Position numbers and translations under genes: made by a program. DNA of 50,123 nucleotides, from the NCBI GenBank assembly GCA_021813505.1, contig JAKAKI010000084.1:1-50123 (forward strand). The letters are read 5' to 3'. Every line of letters begins with the position of its first letter. The stretch's first letter is position 1. The notes beneath the pieces were generated by a model. The model made no database searches. It was given only the letters and a program-made list of their open reading frames with translations, and was not told the DNA's origin. Shown piece by piece: positions 25,424 through 35,818 of this stretch. Origin of the DNA: a bacterium (lineage in GTDB: Bacteria > Zixibacteria > MSB-5A5 > WJJR01).

Positions 25424-28147
25424 CTATTTGATAATGACGATCTTGCCCACCTGCGATCCGAGTTTCGAGTCCACCCGGTAGATATAGATTCCCGACACGA
25501 CGGCCTGCGCGTTGCGCGTCACCAGATCCCACGAGCACTTCGACGAGTACGTGGAAAGGTTCTTGTCGGGATGGTCGATTACGCGCACCAGATCACCGGC
25601 CAGCGTGTAGATGGAAATGGTCGCCGAATCCGGGAGATTGATGAAATTGATCCGCCGGTCCGATTCTGCGAAGACGGTCCCGGCGCCTCTCCCCTCCCAG
25701 CCCTGTTCAAAGTAGCTGGTCTTCTGGCCATCAGGGCCGGTAAAGGAGATCTTGTAGGGATTCGGGTAGACGGCGACGCCGAGCTTTTTGCGCTCAACCA
25801 CCTCGGCCGAATAAATCGGGACGGCCGAGACATAGCACTCGCCCAGCGGCGACTCCAACACGTCGAGATCGATTTCGGGGTCCCCCTGATCAAAAGACGT
25901 GACCGAGAAGAACTGGCCGATCGACGGATTCAGATTCTTCAAATCGAAATGATAATAGCCATAAGTGACCGTGTCCCCCCGCTCGTTCACAAAGGTGTGG
26001 GTCGAATCGCGCCAGATCAGATTGCTGTCGATCTGATCACTCTCGTGGTAGGTGTTGGCGCGGTTCTTATCCCAGGGCACGAAGTAGGAATAGCGAGTGA
26101 TGGTATCGCCTGCCGGTCCCTGCACTCTCTCCCGGTATGCGGAGATGGTATCACCGAACGGGTATTGGGACGGATCCAGGTTCGGATTGTGGAGCAAGCT
26201 CCTCAGCCGTTCCACTGGGACAACCGTTCCATCGGAAGCCCAGCTCCCGGACTGTTCCTGGAACACGTAGTGCCGGTAATCCTCCCGGTCCCATGAGGCC
26301 AGCAGGGAATACTTGTCGGCACTATTGAGGCGGGCAACGTAGACCCGGTACCCTTCGAAATCGTATTTTTTGGATAGCCGGTCGGGAGTGGTTTCCGACA
26401 CACGGCCATTCCACATTAGGCGCACGATGCCGGGTTCAGTTTCGAAAGAGAGGATGGTGTCTCTCGGGTTCGGGCAGGGAGGCGGTTCCGGCCCAGCGAG
26501 ATTCGGGATGCCTGGGAGCGCTGTCGGCGGGATCGTCGGGCTTCCTTCCGGACCGGGCGCCGGACCTAAATCACCCGTATAATAGACCGTGTCCCGAAAG
26601 ACCACGACCTTGACCTCCTGGCCGGTGGTATCTATGACCTTAGTCGTCTCAGGACCGCAAAGATGCCGTTCGCCTCGGTAGGAGCCTGGAGTCGGGTTGT
26701 CGGCGACGCCGGGCGCATCATAGATCCAACCGGCCCATTCGGCCGCCTGCGCAAGTTCGGAGAAGTTCTTCTTGGCGAAGAACTGATCGGGGTTGTTGCA
26801 ATCGAACTGGCCGGGATTCGGATCGGTGTCGAAGTTATTCCCGTTGAGATAGGCCAGGGCGAAGCGCACCGTGTGCCCCGGCATGATCGGGTTCTTGAGC
26901 GGACCACATGAGATGGCCTGCCGCGAATCGGCGCCGGCGGCGAAACCGCATTGCGCCGCTGTGGGAGGACGCCAGCCGTCGGAGCTATAATCGATCGCCG
27001 AGTATACCTGCCCATAATCGATGGTCTGATTGGCCATCAGATAGAAGGTACGGCGGTCGCCACTGGGTATACCGACCGGATCTCCAGAGCCGATCTTTGC
27101 CGGTCCCCAATTGGGGTTGCCAAATGCCCACCAGTTGAAGCTCACACCTCTGTTGGGCGGCGCGTTCAAGAAACGCACGCCAACAACTCCATGTGCGGCA
27201 TCGGTTGGGAATGCACCACCCCTCGGGTCGCCGTCGTTGTCGGCCGCCCATGCCACATTGAGTGAATCGCGATGTTCCGGGCAGATAAGGTTTGGAGCGG
27301 ACCGCAAGAAACCGGAGATGTCATCTTCGGCGGTTGAGGTGGCCGCGTCGAGATTGAAGATGTCGTAATCGCAGAAGTACCCAAGCGTGAAGTCTGAAAT
27401 GGGGTTCACACCGACGTTCTTGATAAAGAGCTCAATAATGATGAAATTCTGGGCGAACTTGCTATTCCAAGCGTAAGTGTACTGCGTGACTTCGATACCG
27501 AGCGGTTTGTGCGGACGGAGTTCGAACTCGTCGTTATCGAACAATACAAGGGTGTCGGTCATGACAGCCTTGAACTGCTCGTCCGCATTCGCCTTGGGAC
27601 GTGCGTACGCGCCATCCTGAGAGTCCACCGTATCGAGTTCGCTTGGGGGATGGTAGTAATCCGAGCCGAGCACGGTGGAAGCTTCCATGACGGTGTCGAA
27701 CGAACTGATCTCATCGCCGCTGTTATCGCTGTCGCCTTTGACCGTCCGGCTGACCAGCGTGTCGGTGCCGATGATTCCCCCGAACCAGAATCCGCCGATA
27801 TAGACGTACTTGTTGCGTGTACCCTTGGGGAATTCACCGGACGGGTTATACGTCAAACCGAGGCGAATCAGATCCTTGACGTTGATGGGACTGCCGTTGT
27901 CTGTGCCCCACTGCGCCCAGTTGCCGATGCAAAAATAGATGTTGCCTGCGGAATGGAGCCGCGTGTCGAATCGGCGGATGGCGCGGGCGGCTGATTTCGC
28001 CAGCGCGTCTTGCCCCTGCGGCGCGGGAGGAGACGCGGTTTCGAGCGCTCTCCCGAAGACCGCACTGGCGGCGACCAGGGCGAGAATCAGACCGGCCGAT
28101 ATGGAAGCAGCCGTTGGACGATTTTGCCGTTTAGACCTGACTTTCAT
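25424..28147 (-). CDS. Large secreted protein with C-terminal sorting domain
   Basis: The 907-aa protein starts at ATG 28147 (ribosome-binding site GGGAGAG) with a long signal peptide (AASISAGLILALVAASAVFGRA). An N-terminal region contains IYFCIGNWAQWGTDNGSPINVKDL; after it come many beta-strands and Gly/Asn-rich loops, with no enzyme motif. The C-terminus carries a type A-like sorting domain variant: VAVYPNPYKISF, SIYTLAGDLVRVI, SWDLVTRN, and SGIYIYRVDSK...GKIVIIK. Proteins of this layout commonly sit next to TonB-dependent receptors and PorV-like genes in FCB genomes. It lies 19 nt after the receptor and 43 nt before the PorV-like gene. Function unknown; a surface-bound partner of the receptor is an inference. 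Confidence 0.8.
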   Translation of the reverse strand: MKVRSKRQNRPTAASISAGLILALVAASAVFGRALETASPPAPQGQDALAKSAARAIRRFDTRLHSAGNIYFCIGNWAQWGTDNGSPINVKDLIRLGLTYNPSGEFPKGTRNKYVYIGGFWFGGIIGTDTLVSRTVKGDSDNSGDEISSFDTVMEASTVLGSDYYHPPSELDTVDSQDGAYARPKANADEQFKAVMTDTLVLFDNDEFELRPHKPLGIEVTQYTYAWNSKFAQNFIIIELFIKNVGVNPISDFTLGYFCDYDIFNLDAATSTAEDDISGFLRSAPNLICPEHRDSLNVAWAADNDGDPRGGAFPTDAAHGVVGVRFLNAPPNRGVSFNWWAFGNPNWGPAKIGSGDPVGIPSGDRRTFYLMANQTIDYGQVYSAIDYSSDGWRPPTAAQCGFAAGADSRQAISCGPLKNPIMPGHTVRFALAYLNGNNFDTDPNPGQFDCNNPDQFFAKKNFSELAQAAEWAGWIYDAPGVADNPTPGSYRGERHLCGPETTKVIDTTGQEVKVVVFRDTVYYTGDLGPAPGPEGSPTIPPTALPGIPNLAGPEPPPCPNPRDTILSFETEPGIVRLMWNGRVSETTPDRLSKKYDFEGYRVYVARLNSADKYSLLASWDREDYRHYVFQEQSGSWASDGTVVPVERLRSLLHNPNLDPSQYPFGDTISAYRERVQGPAGDTITRYSYFVPWDKNRANTYHESDQIDSNLIWRDSTHTFVNERGDTVTYGYYHFDLKNLNPSIGQFFSVTSFDQGDPEIDLDVLESPLGECYVSAVPIYSAEVVERKKLGVAVYPNPYKISFTGPDGQKTSYFEQGWEGRGAGTVFAESDRRINFINLPDSATISIYTLAGDLVRVIDHPDKNLSTYSSKCSWDLVTRNAQAVVSGIYIYRVDSKLGSQVGKIVIIK

Positions 28148-28166
28148 AGCACTCTCCCTGGCGCGA

Positions 28167-31100
28167 TCAGAAGTTGACGCCCAATCCGAGCCGAATCTGG
28201 CGGCCGGACTCCCAATTTCGCGGGCTGGCCTGTCCGACATCCATGTACGGAATGCCATGGAAGTTCAGGCCCGTGGTTGGAACTCCAGTTTCGGCGTAAA
28301 CCGAGGCGATGTTGCGCGTATCGAAGACATTATTAACCCAGACTTCAAACGTGAAGTTCAGCGACGAAGCCCGGAAGTCTTTGTTGAACCGAAGATCGAC
28401 ATTGCTCGTGGCCGGCAGGCGCATCGAGTTGGTCAAAGGATCGTTCCCTGGGACGACGAGGACGCCGGGATGCAACTTGCCCGGTGTGTACGGATATCCC
28501 GAGCCGAACTGCCAGAAGATATTGAGGCCGAAGTTATCCGGCAGTGTCATCCCGAACAGCTTCGGATGATCCTTGGGGGGAACGCGCAGGTCGACGACCA
28601 TCGTGATGGCGTGGCGCTGATCCCAGTCGAGCGGGAATTCCTGAATCGTCACCTTCTTGGCGTAGAAGTTGTCGAAGAAGTCCAGCGAGTTAGCAGATGC
28701 CTTGCCGTACGCGTAAGCAAAGTTGTAAGTCAGAGTTCCCGACACGTAATTGCCGTACTTCTTTTCCAATTCGACTTCCAGACCGCGGGCACGGGCGTAG
28801 TCGCGATTCTCGTAGAAGTTGCGGATGGTCTGCACCGACCCGGTGGCCTGGTTCGACGCGTTGACGCGACCGAAGTCATCCTTGTAGAAGCCCTGGACCG
28901 AGAGCACGTATGTCGGCGACAGCATGTACTGAATACCGAACTCGTACTGAATCGTCTTCGCGTAGTCGAGATTGACATTGCCGATGACGCCGGTGGAGCT
29001 GGAGGATTGTGTGGCGCGGCGGTACATGTATGTCATTTCCGGCAATTGGTAGAAGTGGCCGTAGTTGAAGAACACTTTGGCTTTGTCGGAGATCGGATAA
29101 GAGAACGCAATGCGCGGCGCGAACTTGTCGCGATACTGTTCGGTCACGATGCGATTGCCGAATTCATCCGTGGTGCCGGCACTCGTGATGTCCGCGTTGT
29201 TCGACTGAATGAAGTAGTCGTACCGGAATCCCAGATTGGCGATCATCTGGCCGTATTCCATCTTGTCACGGACATAGAAGGCGCCGGACTTGGGCGTCTG
29301 GGTGTAGAAGTCACGGACGTTGCCACGTCCCTGATAGGGGCCATCGTCTACGAAGTTGAGATTGTCATACGGCAAGTATGCCTGGCTGATTTCGGACTGT
29401 CTCAGGCGATACGATGAGTATTTGAACCCAAGCTTAACCTCGTGCTCGCGCCGCACCTGGCTGGTCAGATCGATGTCCACCGCGTTGGTGACCACGTCGC
29501 GCTTGTTCCAGAGGATGTCCTTATCCCACCCGGTGTCGAAGAAGCCGTCTTCAGCGTCCCACTGCCCGTTGCCGTTGCGATCATAGAAGGGCTCGCCCAG
29601 CCTGAAGTAATTGGGATTGGTCGACCATTTCCCCGAAACGTCGCCGCCCTTGTCAAAGACACCATTGCCGTTGAAATCGCGGAACGGAACACCCGGAACC
29701 CAGGAATCACTCGGGCCGTCGTATTTGGAATTGTACGACAGGTCGGTGAAGGGCTCGCCAAAGGGATAACCCAGAAGGCTGGCATCGCGCACGCCGTTGC
29801 GGTTGATGTCGACAAACGGCTCGCCCAGCGAAATGTCACCGTCGAGATAAGACTCGGCCTTGTCATTGCTGGTTGAGCCGTAACTCATATCGCGCTCGGG
29901 ATCGTAACGGCCATTGGCATTCCCATCAAGCGTGATGACATCGGCGTCGCCGATTAGGACCGGATCTTGGGAGGCGAACTGCAATGTCGAGTCGCCGGCG
30001 AACACCGTGAAACCATCATAGGTTCCATTCCCGTTGCGATCGACGAAGGGTTCACCCGAGTCCATGTCAAAGCGGCCATTGCCGTTGAAATCGTAGATCA
30101 GCTCATCGCCAACAACCCGATAATCCTGATTTCTATCATTGGCAATGTCGCCCATGTCGAAGAAGTTGTCCGGGTAGAGGTCCACCCACTCTTCGGGGGC
30201 ATCATACCAGCCGTTCTTGTTCACGTCCAGGTAGTGGTCCGCGACCTTGGTGATATCCACGCCCACGCCAGGGGTCGGGAACAGGAACTGGTTGGGATTC
30301 ATCGTGCCGCCCGGTGTTGTGGGATCACCAGGTTTTTGCTGGTATTGGCGATGGAATTTTGAAATCAGAATCTGATAGAACGTGGTCGGGCTGAGATTGT
30401 GGGTCCAGGTCAGACTAAAACGATCGTTGATATCCTCCACCCACGGAAGGCTGCCGGTATTGTAGCGGTATTGCCAGGCGTTGTAATCGCCCCAGCTCCA
30501 GGGAATCGAGCGCTCGTACCCGCGGCTCGCGATGGCATTTAATCGGATGTCGGGGCTGACGCGGCAGGTGAGCTTGAGCAGCATGTTGCCGTTGTTCGAC
30601 TGGCGGTCCGTCACCTTGATGCCGAGGAACTTTGTCTGCCGGGTTCTCATCGGCAGAAGATTGGTGGCGTACTTGTCCAGAGAAGCGTACGTGTTGGTGC
30701 GGTCAAAGTCGAGGTTGACAAAGTAGCTGACCTTGTCGGCAAAGCTTTCCAAACCGATCAAAGGCAGGAGTTTCCGAGTGATCAAAGGTTCGGGGCCTCC
30801 GACGTTGAATTCGAGGCGGTTGAACTTAAAGGAATACCGGTCCAGATTGTGCGTGCCGAAGCCATCGGTGAAATACTCGATGTGACCGCGGGTGACGTTG
30901 CGATCACCTTCCTTGGTGGCAACGTTAATGATACCTGAAGTCGCTTCGCCGTATTCGGCCGACCAGCCGCCCTTGATGATTGAAATGTTCTCGATTTCCG
31001 TGCCGGAGAGGTTGAGGGATTCGGTCGCGCCGCGTCCGCCCAACGGGTCCTTCATCGAAACACCGTCCACGGTGTAGAGCACTTCCTCAGAGCGGCCGCC

Positions 31101-31619
31101 ACGGATGTGGAAGCGGTCATTACGGACGGTGACACCGACTTGAGACTTGAGAATGTCGGCGACGTTGGTCACCGGCATGCTCTTGATCTTCTCAGCAGTG
31201 ACGTCGCGCTTGGTGGTCGCCTCGTCCATCTGAATCATCTGCCGTTCGCGGGTGACGATGATCGGCTGGAGTTCGATAAGGCTCGGCTCAAGGTCGACTT
31301 TCAGGGTCGTGGTCTGGTCCGGCCGGACGAGCACGGCTTGAGTGATGACCGCAGTGTAACCGACCATGCGCACTTCGACGGTGTGGTCACCGGCGGGAAC
31401 GGGGGCAATCTGGAATTTGCCGTCCACGTCAGTGAGAACACCCATCTTGAGGTCGGAGATCTGGACCGCCGCCCCGATGAGTGCTTCTTTGGTCTTCTTG
31501 TCGATAACCTGGCCCGCAATCTTGCCGGTCACACCGGCAAGAGCCGGAGCGGCCATGAGCAGGCTGAGCGACGCGGCCAGCCAGATCCTTCTGCAGAAAC
31601 CTCTTGCGCTTGGTGACAT
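28167..31619 (-). CDS. TonB-dependent receptor with inserted Ca-binding-like repeats
   Basis: This outer-membrane receptor likely imports a large or scarce substrate with energy from TonB-ExbBD. The 1150-aa protein has a signal peptide ending ALA-G near residue 28, then a carboxypeptidase-regulatory-like domain (KIAGQVIDKKTKEALIGAAVQI...). The plug (MPVTNVADILKSQVGVTVRNDRFHIRGGRSEEVLYTVDGV) and a beta-barrel ending in GLGVNF follow. Between residues about 464 and 690 lie at least six D-x-N-x-N-G-x-x-D type loops (for example DFNGNGRFD, DRNGNGTYD, DFNGNGVFD). Start ATG 31619 has GGAGG eight bases upstream; the upstream ATG at 31634 is less likely. It heads a four-gene operon. Confidence 0.92.
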   Translation of the reverse strand: MSPSARGFCRRIWLAASLSLLMAAPALAGVTGKIAGQVIDKKTKEALIGAAVQISDLKMGVLTDVDGKFQIAPVPAGDHTVEVRMVGYTAVITQAVLVRPDQTTTLKVDLEPSLIELQPIIVTRERQMIQMDEATTKRDVTAEKIKSMPVTNVADILKSQVGVTVRNDRFHIRGGRSEEVLYTVDGVSMKDPLGGRGATESLNLSGTEIENISIIKGGWSAEYGEATSGIINVATKEGDRNVTRGHIEYFTDGFGTHNLDRYSFKFNRLEFNVGGPEPLITRKLLPLIGLESFADKVSYFVNLDFDRTNTYASLDKYATNLLPMRTRQTKFLGIKVTDRQSNNGNMLLKLTCRVSPDIRLNAIASRGYERSIPWSWGDYNAWQYRYNTGSLPWVEDINDRFSLTWTHNLSPTTFYQILISKFHRQYQQKPGDPTTPGGTMNPNQFLFPTPGVGVDITKVADHYLDVNKNGWYDAPEEWVDLYPDNFFDMGDIANDRNQDYRVVGDELIYDFNGNGRFDMDSGEPFVDRNGNGTYDGFTVFAGDSTLQFASQDPVLIGDADVITLDGNANGRYDPERDMSYGSTSNDKAESYLDGDISLGEPFVDINRNGVRDASLLGYPFGEPFTDLSYNSKYDGPSDSWVPGVPFRDFNGNGVFDKGGDVSGKWSTNPNYFRLGEPFYDRNGNGQWDAEDGFFDTGWDKDILWNKRDVVTNAVDIDLTSQVRREHEVKLGFKYSSYRLRQSEISQAYLPYDNLNFVDDGPYQGRGNVRDFYTQTPKSGAFYVRDKMEYGQMIANLGFRYDYFIQSNNADITSAGTTDEFGNRIVTEQYRDKFAPRIAFSYPISDKAKVFFNYGHFYQLPEMTYMYRRATQSSSSTGVIGNVNLDYAKTIQYEFGIQYMLSPTYVLSVQGFYKDDFGRVNASNQATGSVQTIRNFYENRDYARARGLEVELEKKYGNYVSGTLTYNFAYAYGKASANSLDFFDNFYAKKVTIQEFPLDWDQRHAITMVVDLRVPPKDHPKLFGMTLPDNFGLNIFWQFGSGYPYTPGKLHPGVLVVPGNDPLTNSMRLPATSNVDLRFNKDFRASSLNFTFEVWVNNVFDTRNIASVYAETGVPTTGLNFHGIPYMDVGQASPRNWESGRQIRLGLGVNF

Positions 31620-31931
31620 TGCCAAAGCCTCCATTATGCCTGGCCCGGTAAAGTTCCGGCGGATTCCAAGAACTGAGCGATCATGTCGGTGGAAAGGACT
31701 TCCAATCGCATTAAAACCATGTTCTCCCTCTGCAGGCGAAACCAAAACGCCCACATTAAGTCAATGATCCACAGACCGATGCCGCTAAGTCAAGCAAAAA
31801 GCCCCCATAAGTGTCTTAACGCGCTGCCGCACCTCCCGCCTTTCACGGGCATGGAGTCGGCGGTTGCGACCGCCGCATCCAATCGCTACTACTCGCCAGC
31901 CTGAAGTCTATTCCCGCCTGCGATGGAAAAA
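31620..31931. other. Gap between the TonB receptor and lipoate-transferase genes
   Basis: No convincing promoter or repeat-family member is visible in these 312 nt. TTGACT occurs near 31780 on the minus strand without a matching -10. A hairpin lies at 31858-31875. Confidence 0.4.
31858..31875 (-). terminator. Hairpin after the lipoate-transferase-like gene
   Basis: CGGCGGT pairs with ACCGCCG around a 4-nt loop, 57 nt beyond the stop at 31932. No T-tract follows, so it is a weak terminator candidate. Confidence 0.3.
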
Positions 31932-32768
31932 TTATCGGTGATGATGCCATTGTTCCGCCTCCCAACGAGCGATTCGGGAGACTACGGCGGGCGATTTGGG
32001 CCAATCGAACATGTTTGGACGCCATTCGATACCAAGATTTTGTGACAGCCCGGTCTTCAGCATCTCGGCTGCTGCGAGCCATTGGCCTTCCGAAGAAGAC
32101 CCTGGCATACTCCACGCCCACCAGTGCTGGCCGATTGCGGACGGATCGGCAGCCTCAGGCCAAAAGCAGTCGCCGGCGCCGGGCGGCGACAAATAGATGG
32201 TTCCGTGCTGCAGAGATGCGTTCGCCAGGTTGCACTGGGCGGCGGCCACGGCCTTGAGTCCGTTCACGGTGATTTCGAATCGCGTGAGCGACGCGCCGCA
32301 TAAGCCATGCGCCGTTAAGATGTCATCGGTACCGCGGGACTTGCGAGACGGATTGAGCCGGGCTTCAAAGCCGGCCAGCGACAGGCCGGCCATCAGGCCG
32401 GCGGCGATTCGCGCGAAGATCTCAAGTTTCGGCCCGGCAGGATGGCGTCCCATCATGTCGTGTGAAAGTGCGGCGGCGTAATTGAGTTCGTGCTGATGCA
32501 GCAGAGCGCCGCCTCCCGTGGGCCGGCGCACCCAGTCCCATCCTTGCTGCCGGCATCGTTCGGGATCAACAACAGACCTCCAGGACTGGTGGCGGCCAAT
32601 GGTAACTGCCGGTGGCGACATGCGGTAAAACCGGAGGTAGGCCGAGTTGGGATTCCGATTGCACAGGTCGGCGAGCTCGGTGTCGATGGCCATTTGGGTG
32701 GCGGCATCGGCGACGATGAGTGGAATATAGTCCCAAGTCTTCGGCACCACTGATACGACCGCTTCCAT
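31932..32768 (-). CDS. Lipoate-protein ligase / octanoyltransferase-like protein
   Basis: The 278-aa cytoplasmic protein belongs to the biotin/lipoate ligase catalytic superfamily, which attaches lipoate or moves octanoate onto 2-oxoacid dehydrogenase and glycine-cleavage proteins. It shows VTIGRHQS, RRPTGGGALLHQHELNYAAAL (the lipoyl-binding loop) and NGLKAVAAAQCN...QHGTIYL, where the conserved Lys is kept but the usual G-S before A-Q is changed to A-A. Start ATG 32768 lacks a clear ribosome-binding site. LplA, LipM and LipL types cannot be separated from sequence alone. It is tucked between the secretome block and the sigma54 regulator on the same strand as both. Confidence 0.85.
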   Translation of the reverse strand: MEAVVSVVPKTWDYIPLIVADAATQMAIDTELADLCNRNPNSAYLRFYRMSPPAVTIGRHQSWRSVVDPERCRQQGWDWVRRPTGGGALLHQHELNYAAALSHDMMGRHPAGPKLEIFARIAAGLMAGLSLAGFEARLNPSRKSRGTDDILTAHGLCGASLTRFEITVNGLKAVAAAQCNLANASLQHGTIYLSPPGAGDCFWPEAADPSAIGQHWWAWSMPGSSSEGQWLAAAEMLKTGLSQNLGIEWRPNMFDWPKSPAVVSRIARWEAEQWHHHR

Positions 32769-32856
32769 CGCGGCGCAAGATAGGAAATGGCCACCGCGAA
32801 TAGCAAATCGCGCACCGAAACCGGCGCGCGCATGGGATAGAGGATGGATGGTGGTG

Positions 32857-35787
32857 TTAGCTGTTGTCGAGGTTGTACTGACGGATTTTCAGGCGGAGCG
32901 TCGACTCGGGAATGCCGAGTTTATCGGCGGCGTGCTTCTTAATGCCGGCGGTCTCGGCCAGCGCGCGAAGAATATACCGCTGTTCGATTTGGGCGATTTG
33001 ATCGTAGAGCCGGAAGTGATCGGGCAACGACTCGCCCGGAGAAACTTCGGCCACCGCTTCGAGATCGAAGAATTTGCGCGAGAGGCGTTCCGGAGTGAGA
33101 ATATCCTCGCCGGGCGAGAGGAGCAACATCTTGCGCAGTTCGTTCTCCAGCTCACGAATATTGCCCGGCCAGCGATAGGCGGTCATGACACGGATGGTCT
33201 CTGGCGCGAGTTGGGCATGATGGCCGCTCTCCTCACCGATGCGGGCGAGGAAATGCGCGGCAAGCAACGGGATATCCTCGGCGCGTTCGCGCAGCGGCGG
33301 AAGATTGAATGTCAGGGCGGAGAGACGGTAGAACAAATCACGGCGGAAGTTGCCGCGCTCGATTTCTTCTGTCAAATCACGATTGGTCGCGGAGAGGACC
33401 CGGACATTGACCCGGCGCGGTTTGGTATCGCCGAGCCGCATCAGTTCTTTGCTTTCGAGCAGGCGGAGCAGTTTGGCCTGAATCGATAACGGCATTTCCC
33501 CGATTTCATCGAGGAAGAAAGTGCCGCCATCGGCTTCTTCGAACAACCCCGGCTTATCGCGATCGGCTCCGGTGTACGCGCCACGTTTGGCGCCGAATAA
33601 TTCGCTTTCGAGCAGCGATTCCGGAAGGGCGGCACAGTTGACCGAAACGAACCGCCCCTCGCGCCGCACACTGGAATAGTGCACGGCTTTCGCGAGCAGA
33701 TCTTTGCCGGTGCCGGTCTCCCCTTGCAGCAGCACCGCGACATCGGCGTCGACGATGAGCCGGACGCGGGAGAGGACCTGCCGAAAGGCGTCGTTTTGCG
33801 TCAGAATGCTGGGGAACTCGCAAATTCGGCCCACCTGATCGCGAAGGCGCTTCACATCCTGAAAGAGCCGTTCGGAACGCAGACGGGTGGACTGCCAGGC
33901 AACGATTTCGGCAAATGCGACTGCGAAGTCCAGATGCCTCGGGGCGAATCCGCGTGTCACGGAATCGGCAGCGCGCAGCATATCGGCGTAGAGAATGCCG
34001 ACCGCACCCGGCCCAAGTTCCACGGGAACAGAGAGAACCGAATGGGGCACACGCCCGGCTTCATCGCGAAGATAGGCGGCCAGTTCGGGAGTCTGCTCCA
34101 CCGACCAGTAGATGCGCGGCGCATCGGACGGCAGGAATTGGTGATAAGTTCCAGCCGCGAATGCCGCGAGCCGAGATGCGAATGGATCATCGGCGCCAGA
34201 GCTGGCCAGGGCCCGGCCGGTGCGCTTGCCTTCCGCCGTCACTTCCAACAGCACAACACGGGAGGCACCGATGCGGGCACGGCAGAAGTCGATGGCGCTC
34301 TGGAGGTCGTCCACCGGCACACGGTCAACCGATGTGGGTGTCCAAGGGGTTCCACCCAGCCGGAATTCATTACGATCCGATAGCGCGTGGCTGACACATT
34401 GGCCGGCAAGAGTGTCGAGAATTTCGCGCGGCTCACGCGGCGTTCCGGACTTCGCGGGAGAATCGGAGAGTTCAGCCGCCAGATCGGACGCGTGATCCAG
34501 CTCACCGAGTTGCACATGCGCCGAGACCAGGTTCCACTGCACATCGCGCAGCTGCTCGAGGGCACCCAGCTTCCGGTATCGTTCGGCGGCCCGCTGCCAC
34601 AGGGCGACCGACGCGGCGACGCGCGCCGGATCGCGCTGGCAGATTTCGGCTTCGACGACGTCGCACCGTGCCAGTTCGTAGATATCTCCCACGGCGTTGA
34701 GGCACTCGAGCGCCTTCTGAAGGCACGCATCGGCTTCCGCGGGTTCGTTCAAATGGGCTTGCGCCAGAGCCAGAACGCGATACAGACTGCCGACTTCGGA
34801 TCGCTCGCCGATCGAGATGGCGATTTCGATTCCCTCCCGGGCGAGAGCGCGCGATTGCGTCCAGTCACCGAGTTGCGCCTCGCATTCAGCCAGGCCACGC
34901 AGCGATTGCGACACGAGATCATTCTGGTCGCTCAGACGGCGGCCGATATTGAGGGCGCGGCGGAAGGATTCCTTGGCTTGTATCCAGTGGCGCTGTTCGT
35001 AGTGCCACGTGCCGGAGTATTCGTGGTAGATCGCCTTTTCCCGAATGAGCGAGGCCGCTTCGATGCAGGCGAGTGCGCCTTCGAGACGTTCTGACGCGAG
35101 ATCGAAGTGGTGGCGCAACGTCGAGACCATGGCCAGGGAGAGAAGATTCCGAGCGGAGGACGCCTGGTTTCCGACCGATTCGGCGCATTCGAGTGCGGAA
35201 GTCAGGGACGATTCGGCAAGGTCCCACTGGCCGACCAACAAGTGTATCCGTCCGAGGTTGCCCAGCAGGCGGGACTCGAACGCACGATCACCGAGATGGC
35301 GCGCCAGTTCAAGCGCGTCCTCGAGCTGGTCGATCGCCAGCTCGTATTCGCCGCGGACAAAATGAATGTGCGCAAGTTCGTTGTGAGCTTTGACCAGACC
35401 CTGGTCGTCGGCGAGCCGCCGGCAGGTCGCCAGAGCATCGCGCGCGTGGATCCGTGCGTTTTTCGTGTCCCCCAGCCCGAGGTACGCCCGCCCGAGGATG
35501 TTTTGCACGAGGCCGATGCGCTCGTTGTCGGATGTCAATTGAAGGATGGCGAAGGCCGTGCGGCCGCGGTCAACCGCCTCACGATAGCGGCCGGTTTCCA
35601 GGGCGCTCTGAGCCCGCAAGAGACACCATTCGCCGTATTCGGGAGACTCACGCCAGTCGTCGGAATCGCGATCGAGAACCGCCAGGGACTCGTAGGCAGC
35701 AGACCAGTTGCGCTGCTCCAGCAGCGAACGGATCTGCTGGAACGAATGACGGACGCTTTCAGCGTCTTGGCGGGGAAGAGGCTTCAT
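32857..35787 (-). CDS. Sigma54-dependent activator with TPR and GAF sensory modules
   Basis: This bacterial enhancer-binding protein activates RNA polymerase holding sigma54. The 976-aa protein has about ten TPR-like helical repeats (residues about 1-440), a GAF domain (about 480-650), and an AAA+ domain with Walker A GETGTGKD (K695). The sigma54-contact loop is spelled GAYTGA (Y738 in place of the usual F), and Walker B reads [10 protein letters not shown] Fis-type helix-turn-helix ([24 protein letters not shown]) lies at the extreme C-terminus. There is no receiver domain, so it is not a classic two-component regulator. The TPR array may sense a protein partner or effector as in MalT-type regulators, while the GAF domain could bind a small molecule. 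It is 31 nt downstream of the small exported-protein gene and divergent from the operon at 36687. Confidence 0.94.
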   Translation of the reverse strand: MKPLPRQDAESVRHSFQQIRSLLEQRNWSAAYESLAVLDRDSDDWRESPEYGEWCLLRAQSALETGRYREAVDRGRTAFAILQLTSDNERIGLVQNILGRAYLGLGDTKNARIHARDALATCRRLADDQGLVKAHNELAHIHFVRGEYELAIDQLEDALELARHLGDRAFESRLLGNLGRIHLLVGQWDLAESSLTSALECAESVGNQASSARNLLSLAMVSTLRHHFDLASERLEGALACIEAASLIREKAIYHEYSGTWHYEQRHWIQAKESFRRALNIGRRLSDQNDLVSQSLRGLAECEAQLGDWTQSRALAREGIEIAISIGERSEVGSLYRVLALAQAHLNEPAEADACLQKALECLNAVGDIYELARCDVVEAEICQRDPARVAASVALWQRAAERYRKLGALEQLRDVQWNLVSAHVQLGELDHASDLAAELSDSPAKSGTPREPREILDTLAGQCVSHALSDRNEFRLGGTPWTPTSVDRVPVDDLQSAIDFCRARIGASRVVLLEVTAEGKRTGRALASSGADDPFASRLAAFAAGTYHQFLPSDAPRIYWSVEQTPELAAYLRDEAGRVPHSVLSVPVELGPGAVGILYADMLRAADSVTRGFAPRHLDFAVAFAEIVAWQSTRLRSERLFQDVKRLRDQVGRICEFPSILTQNDAFRQVLSRVRLIVDADVAVLLQGETGTGKDLLAKAVHYSSVRREGRFVSVNCAALPESLLESELFGAKRGAYTGADRDKPGLFEEADGGTFFLDEIGEMPLSIQAKLLRLLESKELMRLGDTKPRRVNVRVLSATNRDLTEEIERGNFRRDLFYRLSALTFNLPPLRERAEDIPLLAAHFLARIGEESGHHAQLAPETIRVMTAYRWPGNIRELENELRKMLLLSPGEDILTPERLSRKFFDLEAVAEVSPGESLPDHFRLYDQIAQIEQRYILRALAETAGIKKHAADKLGIPESTLRLKIRQYNLDNS

Positions 35788-35818
35788 ACGCGTTCTAGGT
35801 ACCGTTGCTGTCGGTCAG

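Noticed and set aside
31740-31830. Sigma70 or sigma54 promoter of the TonB-receptor operon
   Set aside because: TTGACT lacks a matching -10, and the best -24/-12-like word is one base short in spacing.
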